Positions 42,318 through 51,459 are shown, counted from the stretch's first letter. The stretch: 64,000 bases of DNA from Corallococcus macrosporus DSM 14697 (GCF_002305895.1 NZ_CP022203.1:7846001-7910000); one strand, 5' to 3'. Numbers and translations: made by a program. Notes: generated by a model from the letters alone, not told the origin.

Positions 42318-43379
42318 ATCCAGCACGGGCACGTCTCGGCCCTCGCCGAAGCCCAGGGCCCAGAAGCGCGGGCGCCTGGGCTCACGGGCCAGCAACCACA
42401 GCAGGTGGTACTTCGCCTCGTCCTGGCCATCCAGCGCGAGCGCGAAGGTGCCGTAGTGCATCGCCACCGACGTGGAGGAGCGCAGCACCTTGTGCGCCTG
42501 GAGCGCTTCCACCGGCCCCATGTGCACGGGCCGGAAGGCCGTGGGCCGGTAGGCGCCAATGGGCAGGATGGACAGCCGCATGGGCCCGAAGCGCTCGGCC
42601 ACCATCCCGAAGTGCGGACCGAAGCCCGTGTCCCCAGCGAAGAGCACCGGCCCGCCGGACGTGGAGAGCACGTAGCCCGCCCAGAGCGTCGCCGCGTTGT
42701 CGGTGAGCCCGCGGTTGGAGCGGTGCTGCGCCGGCACCGCCGTCACCGTGCGGCCCGGCGCCACCTCGGTGGACTGCCACCAGTCCAGCTCCACCACGTT
42801 CTGGAAGCCCTCATCGTCCAGCAGCGCCTTGTTGCCCAGGCCCACGATGAAGCGCGGGTGGTGCGCCTCCTCCAGACGCCGCAGCGTCGGCAGGTCCATG
42901 TGGTCGTAGTGGTTGTGGCTCACCACCACCACGTCGATGGGTGGCAGGTCCTCGAAGCGGATGCCCGGAGGCCGCACGCGCTTGGGCCCGATGAAGGGCA
43001 CCGGGCTCGGCCGGTCCGAATAGATGGGGTCCGTCAGCATGTTGAGGCCGTCCGCCTGGACGAGCACGGTGGCGTGGTTGATGAACGTCACCCGGAGCTG
43101 CCCCGACCCCACGCGCTCCGGTGGCGGCTTTCCCGGAGGCAGATCCTCATATGCACGCCAGGGACCGCGAGGCCCCTTGCGCAGCGCCTTGAAGACCTCG
43201 TCCGCGCTCAGGCGTTTGACGGGCTCCAGGTTCTCGAACCGCTCACCGTCGAAGTGGTCCGTCACCGGTCCTTGGTGACGGGGACCCGCGAAGAGGCAGC
43301 CTCCGAGCCACGGCGCCGTCATCAGCAACACCAACGGCAGCCACTTCGTCACGGGCCGGGAAGGACGGTCCAGGGACAT
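42315..43379 (-). CDS. Metallo-beta-lactamase-fold lipoprotein (NAPE-PLD/UlaG-like)
   Basis: A 354-aa lipoprotein; the lipobox is in TAPWLGGCLFAG (Cys at about residue 27). The body is an MBL fold of the type seen in N-acyl-phosphatidylethanolamine phospholipase D: FINHATVLVQ, LTDPIYSDRPSP, the metal motif VVSHNHYDHMD (HxHxDH), FAGDTGFGPHF and a late VAMHYGTF. It may hydrolyse a phospholipid-like or other phosphodiester at the envelope. The ATG at 43379 has GGAG 9 nt upstream. It is downstream of the FAD oxidoreductase gene of the polyketide cluster by 186 nt, so membership in that cluster is uncertain. Confidence 0.85.
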   Translation of the reverse strand: MSLDRPSRPVTKWLPLVLLMTAPWLGGCLFAGPRHQGPVTDHFDGERFENLEPVKRLSADEVFKALRKGPRGPWRAYEDLPPGKPPPERVGSGQLRVTFINHATVLVQADGLNMLTDPIYSDRPSPVPFIGPKRVRPPGIRFEDLPPIDVVVVSHNHYDHMDLPTLRRLEEAHHPRFIVGLGNKALLDDEGFQNVVELDWWQSTEVAPGRTVTAVPAQHRSNRGLTDNAATLWAGYVLSTSGGPVLFAGDTGFGPHFGMVAERFGPMRLSILPIGAYRPTAFRPVHMGPVEALQAHKVLRSSTSVAMHYGTFALALDGQDEAKYHLLWLLAREPRRPRFWALGFGEGRDVPVLD

Positions 43380-43565
43380 GGGTGCGACGCTCCATCCAGA
43401 CAGGACAGGGAAGACGCCCGCGCGGCCCGGGCCCTGAGTCCACGTCTCGGCGCGGCAGTGGACCGGGTTTGCGGCCGTCCGGCAACCGGAATGCAATAGC
43501 CCCCCGAAGCGCTGCACGACCGGTGTCATCCAACGGCGACTGCGCGAGGACCTCCCGTCCGGCGC

Positions 43566-44663
43566 TCAGGTCACGATGCCGTGCAGGATTCGCTCGAACA
43601 GCCAGGGCGTCTTGCCCAGCAGCCGCACCACGGGGCGGCGCAGCCACGGCCGCCGCGCCAGCATGAGCAACCCTCCCGTCGACCGGGAGTACTTGCGGAA
43701 GACACGCTGGAAGCACTGCTCGTAAGGCGCCAGCGACTCCCGCGTGGCGCCCTGGATGAGCGCCTCCGGCAGCAGGTTCCCCAGCGACTCCGCGCACACG
43801 AAGGCCAGGGACATGCCCTCTCCGGTAATGGCATCCACGTAGCCCGCCGCGTCGCCCACCAGCGCGAAGCGGTCCGCGATTCTCGCCCGGGACACCCGCG
43901 CCAGGGGCCCCGCGCCGCGCGGCTGCGAATCCGTCTCCACGCCCGAAAGCCGCGCCTCCAGCGCAGGGAAGCGGGACAGCAGCGACTCGAAGCTCACGCG
44001 TCCCTCCACCACGCCGTCCTCCCAGAGGAAGGCCAGGCCCACGCGCCGCACGCCCGTGGGCGTCACGTAGGCCTCCACGCCCCGCGCGAAGTAGATCTCC
44101 ACGAAGGGCGTCCACGGCGCGAGGACGAAGTGCCGGCGCAGGCCGAAGCGGCGCGGCCCGGTGGGCTCCACCTCCAAGCCCTCCGCGCGGCGCAGCGGCG
44201 AGGCCAGCCCGTCCGCGGCCACCAACATGGCGGCCTCCACGGAGCCCTCCGCCGTCCGCAGGACAACGCCGTTGCCGCTCCGCTGATGGGACAGCACCTG
44301 CGTACGCTCACGCAGCTCCACGCCCACCGTGCGTGCCCGGGACACCAGCGCCGACGCCAGCGCCACGCGCCGCACGCCCAACGCGCCCTTGCCTGGGAGC
44401 AGCCCCTCCGCCGTGCTGCCATCCTCCTGAACGTAGCGGATGCCCACGAAGGGATGGCTGCCCTGGTCGTCCAGCAATGGCAGGACGCCCAGCCGCTCCA
44501 TCACCGCCATTCCGGGAGGCAGCAGGCCCTCGCCGCAGGCCTTGTCCACGGGCGCGCGACCGCGCTCCAGCACGACGGTGTTCAACCCGCGCAGCGCGGT
44601 GGTGATGGCCACCGCCATCCCCGCGGGCCCGCCTCCCACCACGGCGACGTCATACCGCTTCAC
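43566..44663 (-). CDS. FAD-dependent oxidoreductase (PHBH fold / geranylgeranyl-reductase-like)
   Basis: A 365-aa flavoprotein. FAD motifs: YDVAVVGGGPAGMAVAITTA (GxGxxG) with LERG, VAADGLASPLRR (DG motif) and FALVGDAAGYVDAITGEGMS (GD motif). Such enzymes either hydroxylate aromatic rings or reduce isoprenoid chains. Near a type III polyketide synthase, members such as SrsC of Streptomyces hydroxylate alkylresorcinols to quinone-type lipids. I infer a similar role here. It starts 237 nt downstream of the acyl-AMP ligase on the same strand; the gap contains no other gene I can support. Confidence 0.85.
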   Translation of the reverse strand: MKRYDVAVVGGGPAGMAVAITTALRGLNTVVLERGRAPVDKACGEGLLPPGMAVMERLGVLPLLDDQGSHPFVGIRYVQEDGSTAEGLLPGKGALGVRRVALASALVSRARTVGVELRERTQVLSHQRSGNGVVLRTAEGSVEAAMLVAADGLASPLRRAEGLEVEPTGPRRFGLRRHFVLAPWTPFVEIYFARGVEAYVTPTGVRRVGLAFLWEDGVVEGRVSFESLLSRFPALEARLSGVETDSQPRGAGPLARVSRARIADRFALVGDAAGYVDAITGEGMSLAFVCAESLGNLLPEALIQGATRESLAPYEQCFQRVFRKYSRSTGGLLMLARRPWLRRPVVRLLGKTPWLFERILHGIVT

Positions 44664-44900
44664 GGCGTGGACTCCTTCGGGGCTCGCACTCCCATGACGG
44701 CGGGCCTCATACCGGCGCCGGCCTCGCCCGCGCGGACAGCAGCCGCGTGTCCTGCTTCCGGGTGATTCTCGGCGCCGCCGGAACAGGATGACAACGCCTC
44801 TCGCGCCGACAGCGACCGCGCGGTGGGCGCCTTCACGCGCCCCCTCGCATGACGCTCGCCGCCAGCGAGCGAGGAGCCCCGCCTCCCACCGCCGCCAGCC

Positions 44901-46679
44901 TCAGGTGTCGCGCTCCGCGCGAACCATCGCCAGCGCGCTCTTGGCCATCTCCACCGCGAGCCCCACCGCGCCCACCTTCTTCGGCGGCGCCAGCGCTTCC
45001 GCCAGATAGCGCCGCAGCGCCTCGGCGCGGCGCAGCTTGCCGCTGGACGTGCGCGGCAACGTCCCCGGCTCCAGCAGCCGCACGGTGTGAGGCCGCACGC
45101 CCGTGGCCTCCACCACCACGGTGCGGATGCGCTGCTCGACCACGTCATCCGCCTCGTCCCCTGCGCGCTCAGCCAGGATGAGGAGCGCCTCGTCCTCGCC
45201 GCCCTCGGGCGTGAAGCCGAGCGCCACCGCGCAGCCCGTGCGCACGCCCTCCACGTTCTGCAGCGGCTCCTCGAAGGCCTGGGGCGCGTGGTTCGCCCCG
45301 CGGATGATGACCACGTCCTTCGCCCGGCCCGTGAGGTACAGCTCACCGTCCGCGAGGAAGCCCAAATCTCCGGTGTCCAGCCACCCGTCCCGCGTCAGCG
45401 TCCGGTCCGTGGCCTGCGCGTCCGCGAAGTAGCCGGACATGAGCGACGGCCCCCGCGCGAAGACCCGGCCCACGTGTCGCTCCGCGAGCGGCTCGCCCGC
45501 CTCGCCGCGCACCTCCACCTCGAAGCCCGCCACCGGCCTGCCCACGCTCACCAGCTCGCGCGAGCCCTCCGCCACCCGGCCCTCCCGGGCCAGCAGCGCC
45601 GCGTCCACCCCCAGCGCGCGAGGCCCCCGGCCCGCCGGCGGGAAGGTGACGGCGAGCGACGCCTCGGACAGCCCGTACACCGGACGCAGCGCCCGCGCGG
45701 AGAAGCCCCACCGCTCGAAGCGCCGCGCGAAGCGGCGCAGCGTGTCCGCGGAAACCGGCTCCGCGCCGTTGAGCGCGTGCCGCCACGACGACAGGTCCAC
45801 GCCCTCCAGCTCCGAGTCCCTCACCCGCTTCAAGCACAGCCCATAGGCGAAGTTGGGCGCGGGCGAGATGTAGGCCCGGTGCCGTGACAGCGCGCGCAGC
45901 CACAGCGAGGGCCGCGCGAGGAAGACCTCGGGCGGAATCAGCACCAGGCTGCCCGGGTAGTACAGCGCGGCCAGCAGACAGCCGATGAGCCCCATGTCGT
46001 GGTACAGCGGCAGCCAGCTCACGCCCACCCGGGGCACGTCCGGCCCCAGCGGCATCTCCACCTCCAGCGCCGCGACCTGCGCCAGCAGCGCCTCGTGCGT
46101 CAGCGTCACCGGCTTCGGGTCCACCGTGGAGCCGGAGGAGAACTGGATGAGCCCCAGCGCGCCGGGCCGCACGGCGGCCTCCAGCACGTCATCGCCCTTG
46201 GACACCTCGTCCACCGTGTGACAGCCCAGCCGGGGACGCGCGCGCTCCACGCTGGGCCCCAGCAGCAGCCGCACCCGGCTGTCCGTCAGCACCATCACCG
46301 CGCCCGTCACGTGGAGCATCCGCGAGGTGGCGCGGTGGTACTCCTCCAGGCGCCCCAGCCGCACGGGCGGGTACAGCGGCACCGGCACCGCGCCCGCCAG
46401 CAACGTGCCGAAGAAGGCGTCCATGAAGGCCGGCGACGTGGGCAGCAGCAAGGCCACCCGGTCGCCCTCGCGCACGCCCAGCCGCGCCAGCCCCGCCGCG
46501 GTCCGCTTCGCCCGGCGGTACACCTCCGCCCAGGGCAGGGACACCTCGCGCTCGGCCGCGTCCACGAAGGTGAGGCCCAGCGGGGACGTGGTGCCCGTGG
46601 CCGCGAGCGCCGCGTTCACCGTGGCGTGCCTCCGAGCCGGCAGCGCCGGCCCCACCAGCCGCGAGCCCGCGTCCGTCAC
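44901..46679 (-). CDS. Fatty acyl-AMP ligase (FAAL)
   Basis: A 592-aa adenylating enzyme. The AMP-binding P-loop is IQFSSGSTVDPKPVTLTHEA, then WLPLYHDMGLIGCLL (typical of FAALs), YGLSEASLAVTFPP, and the hinge DTGDLGFLADGELYLTGRAKD. The catalytic Lys lies in RTSSGKLRR near the C-terminus. FAALs activate a fatty acid as acyl-AMP and transfer it to an acyl carrier protein instead of CoA. A carrier protein gene is directly upstream and overlaps in a GTGA junction (GTG start at 46679), so the pair should load a starter for the type III synthase. Confidence 0.9.
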   Translation of the reverse strand: MTDAGSRLVGPALPARRHATVNAALAATGTTSPLGLTFVDAAEREVSLPWAEVYRRAKRTAAGLARLGVREGDRVALLLPTSPAFMDAFFGTLLAGAVPVPLYPPVRLGRLEEYHRATSRMLHVTGAVMVLTDSRVRLLLGPSVERARPRLGCHTVDEVSKGDDVLEAAVRPGALGLIQFSSGSTVDPKPVTLTHEALLAQVAALEVEMPLGPDVPRVGVSWLPLYHDMGLIGCLLAALYYPGSLVLIPPEVFLARPSLWLRALSRHRAYISPAPNFAYGLCLKRVRDSELEGVDLSSWRHALNGAEPVSADTLRRFARRFERWGFSARALRPVYGLSEASLAVTFPPAGRGPRALGVDAALLAREGRVAEGSRELVSVGRPVAGFEVEVRGEAGEPLAERHVGRVFARGPSLMSGYFADAQATDRTLTRDGWLDTGDLGFLADGELYLTGRAKDVVIIRGANHAPQAFEEPLQNVEGVRTGCAVALGFTPEGGEDEALLILAERAGDEADDVVEQRIRTVVVEATGVRPHTVRLLEPGTLPRTSSGKLRRAEALRRYLAEALAPPKKVGAVGLAVEMAKSALAMVRAERDT

Positions 46680-46957
46680 GGGAGGGCCTCCTCCGCCACG
46701 GGCTCCGCCGGCGCCGCGACGCGCCGAGCCACCAGCCTGGCCAGGTCCCCCACCGTGCGCACGCCCTGCGCATCCTCTTCGGACAGCCGGATGCGGAAGC
46801 GATTCTCCAGCCCGACCGCCAACACCGTGAGCCCCAGGCTGTCCAACTGGAGGTCGCGCACCAGGTCCTGTCCCGGCTCGACCGCGCCCTTCCACTCCAG
46901 CTCGTCGGTGACGATGCGGTGAATCTCCGCCAGGACCTCCAGTTCGGGCTCAGCCAC
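46676..46957 (-). CDS. Acyl carrier protein
   Basis: A 93-aa carrier protein. The phosphopantetheine attachment Ser is in DLVRDLQLDSLGLTVLAVGL (D-S-L at about residue 40). Helix 3 follows with RLSEEDAQGVRTVGDLARLV, and a Pro/Ala tail ends it. The GTG start at 46957 overlaps the end of the methyltransferase gene by 8 nt; the stop overlaps the FAAL start. It should carry the fatty starter made by the FAAL to the type III polyketide synthase. Confidence 0.88.
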   Translation of the reverse strand: MAEPELEVLAEIHRIVTDELEWKGAVEPGQDLVRDLQLDSLGLTVLAVGLENRFRIRLSEEDAQGVRTVGDLARLVARRVAAPAEPVAEEALP

Positions 46958-47525
46958 GTGGCACCTCCGGGATGAAGCGGGGACGGTGGGAGAACGCCTG
47001 CGCGTATACCTCACCCAGCGCCGCCTCCTCCGCGCGGATTCGCACGTAGAGCAGCGCCGCGTTGCCCACCGAGAAGACAAGGGCCGTCCACCACGCACCA
47101 TGGATGAGCGGCACGCACGCCAGTTCCAGCACCACCGCGACATAGTTGGGATGGCGCAGGAAGCGATAGGGCCCGCCCGTCACCGGCGCCAGCCCCGGCA
47201 CCACGATGATGCGCGAGTTCCACCGGTCGCCCAGCGTGGCGATGGCCCAGTACCGCAGCCCCTGCGCCAGCACCGCGCCCGCCAGCGCCGCCCAACCCCA
47301 CGCGCCCGGGAAGCCGCGCCGCAGCCCGAACACCTCCGCCACGCACGCCACCAGGAACAGCGTGTGGAACACCACCATGAAGCGGTAGTGCCGCTGCCCC
47401 GTCTCCACGCCGCCCCGCGCGAAGGCCCGGGCGGCGTTGCGATTGGAGAGCACCAGCTCCACCAGCCGCTCCACGACGAGCGCGGCCATGAAGCCCAGGA
47501 AGAGGGCCTGGGTGGAGGTCACCAT
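46950..47525 (-). CDS. Isoprenylcysteine carboxyl methyltransferase-like membrane enzyme
   Basis: A 191-aa membrane protein with about five helices. The C-terminal motif VTGGPYRFLRHPNYVAVVLE and the later EEAALGEVYAQAF (E-E-x-x-L) are the SAM-binding signature of the ICMT family. In Bacillus BpsB and Streptomyces SrsB, enzymes of this kind next to a type III polyketide synthase O-methylate alkylpyrones or alkylresorcinols. The ATG at 47525 overlaps the PKS stop by 7 nt; a GTG at 47522 would give a GTGA junction. Confidence 0.87.
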   Translation of the reverse strand: MVTSTQALFLGFMAALVVERLVELVLSNRNAARAFARGGVETGQRHYRFMVVFHTLFLVACVAEVFGLRRGFPGAWGWAALAGAVLAQGLRYWAIATLGDRWNSRIIVVPGLAPVTGGPYRFLRHPNYVAVVLELACVPLIHGAWWTALVFSVGNAALLYVRIRAEEAALGEVYAQAFSHRPRFIPEVPRG

Positions 47526-48616
47526 CGCAGCAGCACCATCTCCGCGCCGAAGCCCGGCCCCATGGCCATCATCACGCCCCAGTCCCCCGGCTGCGCCTGG
47601 ACCTGCTCCAGCGTCTCGCCCAGCACGAAGAGCACCGACGCGGAGGACAGGTTGCCCACCTCGCGCAGGGAGGCCCACGAGCGCGCGAGCGTCGCGGGCG
47701 CCAGCTCCAGCGCCTCCTCGAAGGCCTCCAGCACCTTGGGGCCGCCGGTGTGCGCCACCCAGTGCCGGATGTCCTGGCGCTTCAGGCCGTGCGCCTCGAG
47801 GAAGCCGTCCACGTTGCCGCGGATGTGGTCCTTCACCAACCCCGGCACCTTGGCGGACAGCACCACCTTGAAGCCGGTGTCCACCACGTCCCAGCCCATG
47901 ATGCGCTCGGTGTCCGGGTAGAACACGGAGCGCGACGCCACCACCCGCGGCCCCTGGCCCCCCGGCGCCGCCGCGCCCCGGAGCACCGCGCACGCGGCGC
48001 CGTCACCGAAGAGGCCGGAGGCGATGATGTTCGGGATGGACAGGTCCTCGCGCTGCAACGTGAGCGAGCACAGCTCCACGGCGATGACCAGCGCCGTGTG
48101 CTCCGGGAAGCCGCGCAGGTAGTCCGCCGCCCGCGCCACGCCCGCCGCGCCCGCCACGCACCCCAACCCGAAGAGCGGCGTGCGCTTGAAGTCCTCACGC
48201 AGGCGCAGGCGGTTGGCCAGCCGCGCGTCGATGCTGGGCGTGGCGATGCCCGTCACCGTGACGAAGAAGACGTGGTCCACGTCCCGCGGCGTCAGCTCCG
48301 CCGCCTCCAGGGCCTTTCGCGCCACCGTCTCCCCCAGCTCCGTGGCCGAGCGAATCCAGGCGTCATTGCGCTGCTGGAACGTCACCAGTGAGGGGTAGTC
48401 CTCCAGGGGCCGCGCCAGGTGCCGTCCGCCCACCTGCACCGCGCGGTGCAGGTCCTCCAACCGCTCCAGGTTGAAGTGCCGCGTGGCCCACAACTCACGG
48501 AACGCGGCGATGAGCTGCTCCTGGCTGGCGTAATGCGGCGGCAGCGCCCGCCCCACGGCGCGGATGAAGGGCGAGCGGTCCTGGCCTGAGGCACTGAGCA
48601 TGGTGTTCCCGGTCAT
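47519..48616 (-). CDS. Type III polyketide synthase (chalcone/stilbene synthase family)
   Basis: A 365-aa homodimeric thiolase-fold enzyme. The catalytic triad is visible: Cys in LFGLGCVAGAAGV (about residue 150), His in HWVAHTGGPKVLEA (about 285) and Asn in VGNLSSASVLFVL (about 318). The GFGPG-like loop is MAMGPGFGAEMVLL near the C-terminus. It extends an acyl starter with malonyl-CoA to make alkylpyrones or alkylresorcinols. It is the first gene of a four-gene overlapping operon with methyltransferase, carrier protein and FAAL. An inverted repeat lies just upstream. Confidence 0.93.
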   Translation of the reverse strand: MTGNTMLSASGQDRSPFIRAVGRALPPHYASQEQLIAAFRELWATRHFNLERLEDLHRAVQVGGRHLARPLEDYPSLVTFQQRNDAWIRSATELGETVARKALEAAELTPRDVDHVFFVTVTGIATPSIDARLANRLRLREDFKRTPLFGLGCVAGAAGVARAADYLRGFPEHTALVIAVELCSLTLQREDLSIPNIIASGLFGDGAACAVLRGAAAPGGQGPRVVASRSVFYPDTERIMGWDVVDTGFKVVLSAKVPGLVKDHIRGNVDGFLEAHGLKRQDIRHWVAHTGGPKVLEAFEEALELAPATLARSWASLREVGNLSSASVLFVLGETLEQVQAQPGDWGVMMAMGPGFGAEMVLLRW

Positions 48617-48632
48617 TCGCGGCGGTGGAGAG

Positions 48633-48659
48633 TGGACGCATAATCGGAGATAGCGTCCA
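48633..48659 (-). promoter_or_regulatory. Inverted repeat at the promoter of the polyketide operon
   Basis: TGGACGC and GCGTCCA form perfect 7-bp arms separated by 13 nt. The right spacing puts it 17 nt before the PKS start codon. On the minus strand the spacer contains GATTATG, the best -10-like sequence in this otherwise GC-rich 176-bp gap. It is therefore a good operator candidate overlapping the promoter. Confidence 0.5.
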
Positions 48660-48792
48660 ACGCGATACGGGATGTTCCCGCTTCAGCCGCCTTCGTGCAC
48701 CTCTCGCGCCTGACTGTCACGCGGATGACGCCCACGCCGGCACCGTCGAACAAATCCGCCCGGGCCATGCACAAGCATTGAACGAACCTTGC

Positions 48793-50409
48793 TCAGCGCC
48801 GGACGAAGGCGGCCACCAGCAGCAGGAGCAGGGCCCACGACAACCCGCCCGACGCGGACGAACAGCCACAGCCGCCTTCGTCGGGCGGTGGAGGCTCGCC
48901 CGGCCCGGCACCACCGTCCGGGTCACCTCCGGTGCCCGCGTCCACGCCGCCATCCGGCGCACCGATGACGCCACCGTCCGGGTCGCTCCCGGTGCCGGCG
49001 TCCGCCCCACCATCGGGGTCGCTCCCGGTCCCACCGTCCGGGTCTGGCGGGGGGGCGCCCACGCAGGTCGCCCCGGAGTCCTCGCCGGAGATGCACAGCC
49101 GACCGTAGCGGCCCACGCCTTCGAGCCGTCCATCCACCACCGCGACGATGACGTGTGTCGCGTCCCCGGCGTCCACGCGGGCCGACAGGCTCCCCGCGCC
49201 ATCCGCGCGCGAGACGCGCAGCACCTGCGTCGGTGTCACCGCGGCCACCAGCAGGTGGACGGCGGGGGAGTCCACCCCCGGGGTGGGTTCAAAGGACGCC
49301 GTGACGGAGGGCGCGCCACCCTCCACCTCGAAGTAGCGCGTCGACGCGGCCGCCACCCGCACGGAGGGCTCCGACACCGGCAGCGCGCGAGCGGCGACGG
49401 TCAGCGGCGCGTAGCCCGCGCCATGCTCATACCCCGCGCCCCGCGGCCGGCGCGCCCCGGTGGCCAGGTTCCACAGCGCGAACTCGGCGAAGGCGGTGTC
49501 GAAGTCGGCGCCCCAGTCGCGTCGCAGCGCCGTCTCCACCAGCACCGGCCAGCGGACCGACGGCGTCACGATGCTCGCCTCCCACAGCGCGCGCACCACG
49601 CCATCCCCGAAGCGCTCGCCCAGGAACTGGAAGTAGATGCCCGTGCCATAGCTGAAGGACACCGCGGGCCCTTCCGGGTCCAGCACCAGGGTGCGGTCCG
49701 GACGCGACAGGTACGCAGCGGTGAAGCGCTCCAGGTCATCCAGCGCGGGCCGGTAGCGCTCACTGGCCCAGACCGCGGTGCCTTCCGAAGCCACGCTGCC
49801 CAGCCCCGGGTGATAGGCGGCCTGCACCGCGTGGAAGAACTCGTGGCTGGCCAGGATGTCCACCGCCTCCTCGTAAGAGGGGTAGCTGTAGCCCGCGAAG
49901 TCGTTCTCCTGGAGCATGTGCCCGGTGCACCGCGACGCCTCCTCCAGACAGCCGTCCAGCCGGAAGGCGCCGTCAGCGACTCCGCCGAAGTCCACCAGGT
50001 ACACGTCGAAGCGGCCGTCGCCGCCGTTGTCGCTCCCCACCCAGCCGTCACCCGGCGGCAGGCGGAAGCCCAGCCCTTCGTAGAAGACGGCGACGCGGTC
50101 ATACGCGGCCGCCACCGTCTCCACCGCGTCCGGAATACCGCTCCCGTCCGAGTCCGCCGCCGGCACGGCGTTGGAGCCCGACCGGGAGAAGTGGATTCGG
50201 AAGAGTCCCCCAGGGGACACCACCGACTCCACCGCCTCGCCCTCGTCGAAGCGCGGCGGCATCGCCGAGGGCGAGGTGGGGCGCGCTCCCGCTTGCATCC
50301 CCGCCTCCCACGTCACGAACGCGTCGTGACGCTCGTGCGGTTCACGCGGAGCCTGCTGGACAGGCCCACACCCGAAAGGGAGCAGCAGGAGCAGCGCCCG
50401 GAGCCTCAT
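48793..50409 (-). CDS. MXAN_6640-like putative metalloprotease with MYXO-CTERM anchor
   Basis: A 538-aa exported protein. The lipoprotein signal LLLLLPFGCGP has its Cys at about residue 14. The middle has SDSDGSGIPD-like calcium-type sequence (ADSDGSGIPDAVETV) and the zinc motif ILASHEFFHAVQAAYH (HExxH) with a downstream Glu in SEGTAVWASE. A linker of DPDGG repeats leads to GGCGCSSASGG, a hydrophobic helix and RR, the MYXO-CTERM sorting signal. It is thus probably a cell-surface protease. I recall MXAN_6640 as a family name for such proteins, unverified. Its ATG overlaps the stop of the HmuY-like gene (ATGA). Confidence 0.85.
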   Translation of the reverse strand: MRLRALLLLLPFGCGPVQQAPREPHERHDAFVTWEAGMQAGARPTSPSAMPPRFDEGEAVESVVSPGGLFRIHFSRSGSNAVPAADSDGSGIPDAVETVAAAYDRVAVFYEGLGFRLPPGDGWVGSDNGGDGRFDVYLVDFGGVADGAFRLDGCLEEASRCTGHMLQENDFAGYSYPSYEEAVDILASHEFFHAVQAAYHPGLGSVASEGTAVWASERYRPALDDLERFTAAYLSRPDRTLVLDPEGPAVSFSYGTGIYFQFLGERFGDGVVRALWEASIVTPSVRWPVLVETALRRDWGADFDTAFAEFALWNLATGARRPRGAGYEHGAGYAPLTVAARALPVSEPSVRVAAASTRYFEVEGGAPSVTASFEPTPGVDSPAVHLLVAAVTPTQVLRVSRADGAGSLSARVDAGDATHVIVAVVDGRLEGVGRYGRLCISGEDSGATCVGAPPPDPDGGTGSDPDGGADAGTGSDPDGGVIGAPDGGVDAGTGGDPDGGAGPGEPPPPDEGGCGCSSASGGLSWALLLLLVAAFVRR

Positions 50410-51353
50410 GGCAGGAAGGCCCACTTCACGCGGAGCTGACCCGAGCCGCTCGGCACACCCGACGGCAGCTCGTTGTTCGCGTTGCAGTGCTCCTGCACGG
50501 GCACGTCGTAATAGGACGTCACCTCGAACTTCACGTGACGGCCGTCGGCCAGACTGATGATGAAGACCTCCCCCGTCATCCGCACGCAGCCCTCGTAGGC
50601 CCAGAAGCTGCTCAGCGCCATCGTCGGGCCGGCGAGGCCCGAGTTATCCGGGAGGAACTCACACGCGTCGGTGAACCAGGCGTCCGACTGGAAGGTCAGG
50701 TCCGCGGGCACGGCGTTCACGGTCTCGAAGCGGGTGCCCATGGGCAACCGCGCCACGCCGACGCAGGACGGGCCGGACGTTCCGCCGTTCACCCGGATGT
50801 AGTAGCGGCGGAACGCGATGTCCCAGCCCGGGTCACCCAGCGACGTCTGGTCATCGATGCTGACCCGGGACAGGCCCTCGGGCGTGAAGCGGGCGTAGGT
50901 GTAGGACTGGTTCACCGAGAGGCCACCCGCGCGGGCGTCGATGTAGGAACGGAACTCGCCCGCGGGCGCCTCCTCCTCGTACATCGGCGACGTCGACGGC
51001 GTGGTGAGCAGGTTCAGCCGGTCGATGCTCTGCTCGCTGCAGGGCACGTCGCTCTGGCACAGCGGCTCGGTGCCCGCGTCCGGCTCCGGCTCGGTGCCCG
51101 CGTCCGGCTCGGGCTCGGTGCCAGCGTCCGGCTCGGGCTCGGTGCCCGCGTCAGGCTCCGGCTCGGTTCCAGAGTCCGGCGTCGGGTTCGTCCCGGAGTC
51201 CGCCGTCTGCCCCGCGTCAGGCACCGGGGTGGGGTCCTCCTCGGACGAACCACAGTTCACCAACAGGGCCAGCGCCATCGCCACGGCGGCCAGCACCCAC
51301 AGGCCCTGCTTGCCGGCCTTCGTGTGCATCGCTTCTTCGGTGTGAGTCTTCAT
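50406..51353 (-). CDS. HmuY family haem-binding lipoprotein
   Basis: A 315-aa lipoprotein. The lipobox is in LALLVNCGSSE (Cys at about residue 34), followed by Pro-Asp/Glu repeats. The mature domain has the HmuY outline: QSYTYARFTPEGLSRV, the core motif DPGWDIAFRRYYIRVNGGT, and strands VFIISLADGRHVKFEVTSYY. HmuY captures haem outside the cell and passes it to a TonB receptor; no receptor gene is in the window. The ATG at 51353 has GGGAGAGGG upstream; a second ATG at 51329 is possible. A Fur-box-like site lies about 107 nt upstream. The next gene is a putative surface protease. Confidence 0.82.
   Translation of the reverse strand: MKTHTEEAMHTKAGKQGLWVLAAVAMALALLVNCGSSEEDPTPVPDAGQTADSGTNPTPDSGTEPEPDAGTEPEPDAGTEPEPDAGTEPEPDAGTEPLCQSDVPCSEQSIDRLNLLTTPSTSPMYEEEAPAGEFRSYIDARAGGLSVNQSYTYARFTPEGLSRVSIDDQTSLGDPGWDIAFRRYYIRVNGGTSGPSCVGVARLPMGTRFETVNAVPADLTFQSDAWFTDACEFLPDNSGLAGPTMALSSFWAYEGCVRMTGEVFIISLADGRHVKFEVTSYYDVPVQEHCNANNELPSGVPSGSGQLRVKWAFLP
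51066..51170 (-). repeat. 24-bp tandem repeat encoding EPEPDAGT in the HmuY-like linker
   Basis: Four copies of a 24-bp unit encode Glu-Pro-Glu-Pro-Asp-Ala-Gly-Thr just after the lipidation site, preceded by related Pro-Asp-Ser-Gly-Thr units. The copies differ only at wobble positions (CCGGCTCCGG or CCGGCTCGGG). The length of this stalk should vary between strains. Confidence 0.8.
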
Positions 51354-51459
51354 CAACGGCCCTCTCCCTCGAATGGTGCGGAGCCGGAGACCACCGACGG
51401 CCAGGACAGGACGCACACGTCGCTGTGCCATTCCGGCCTCCGCGCGTGGCACCCTAGTT

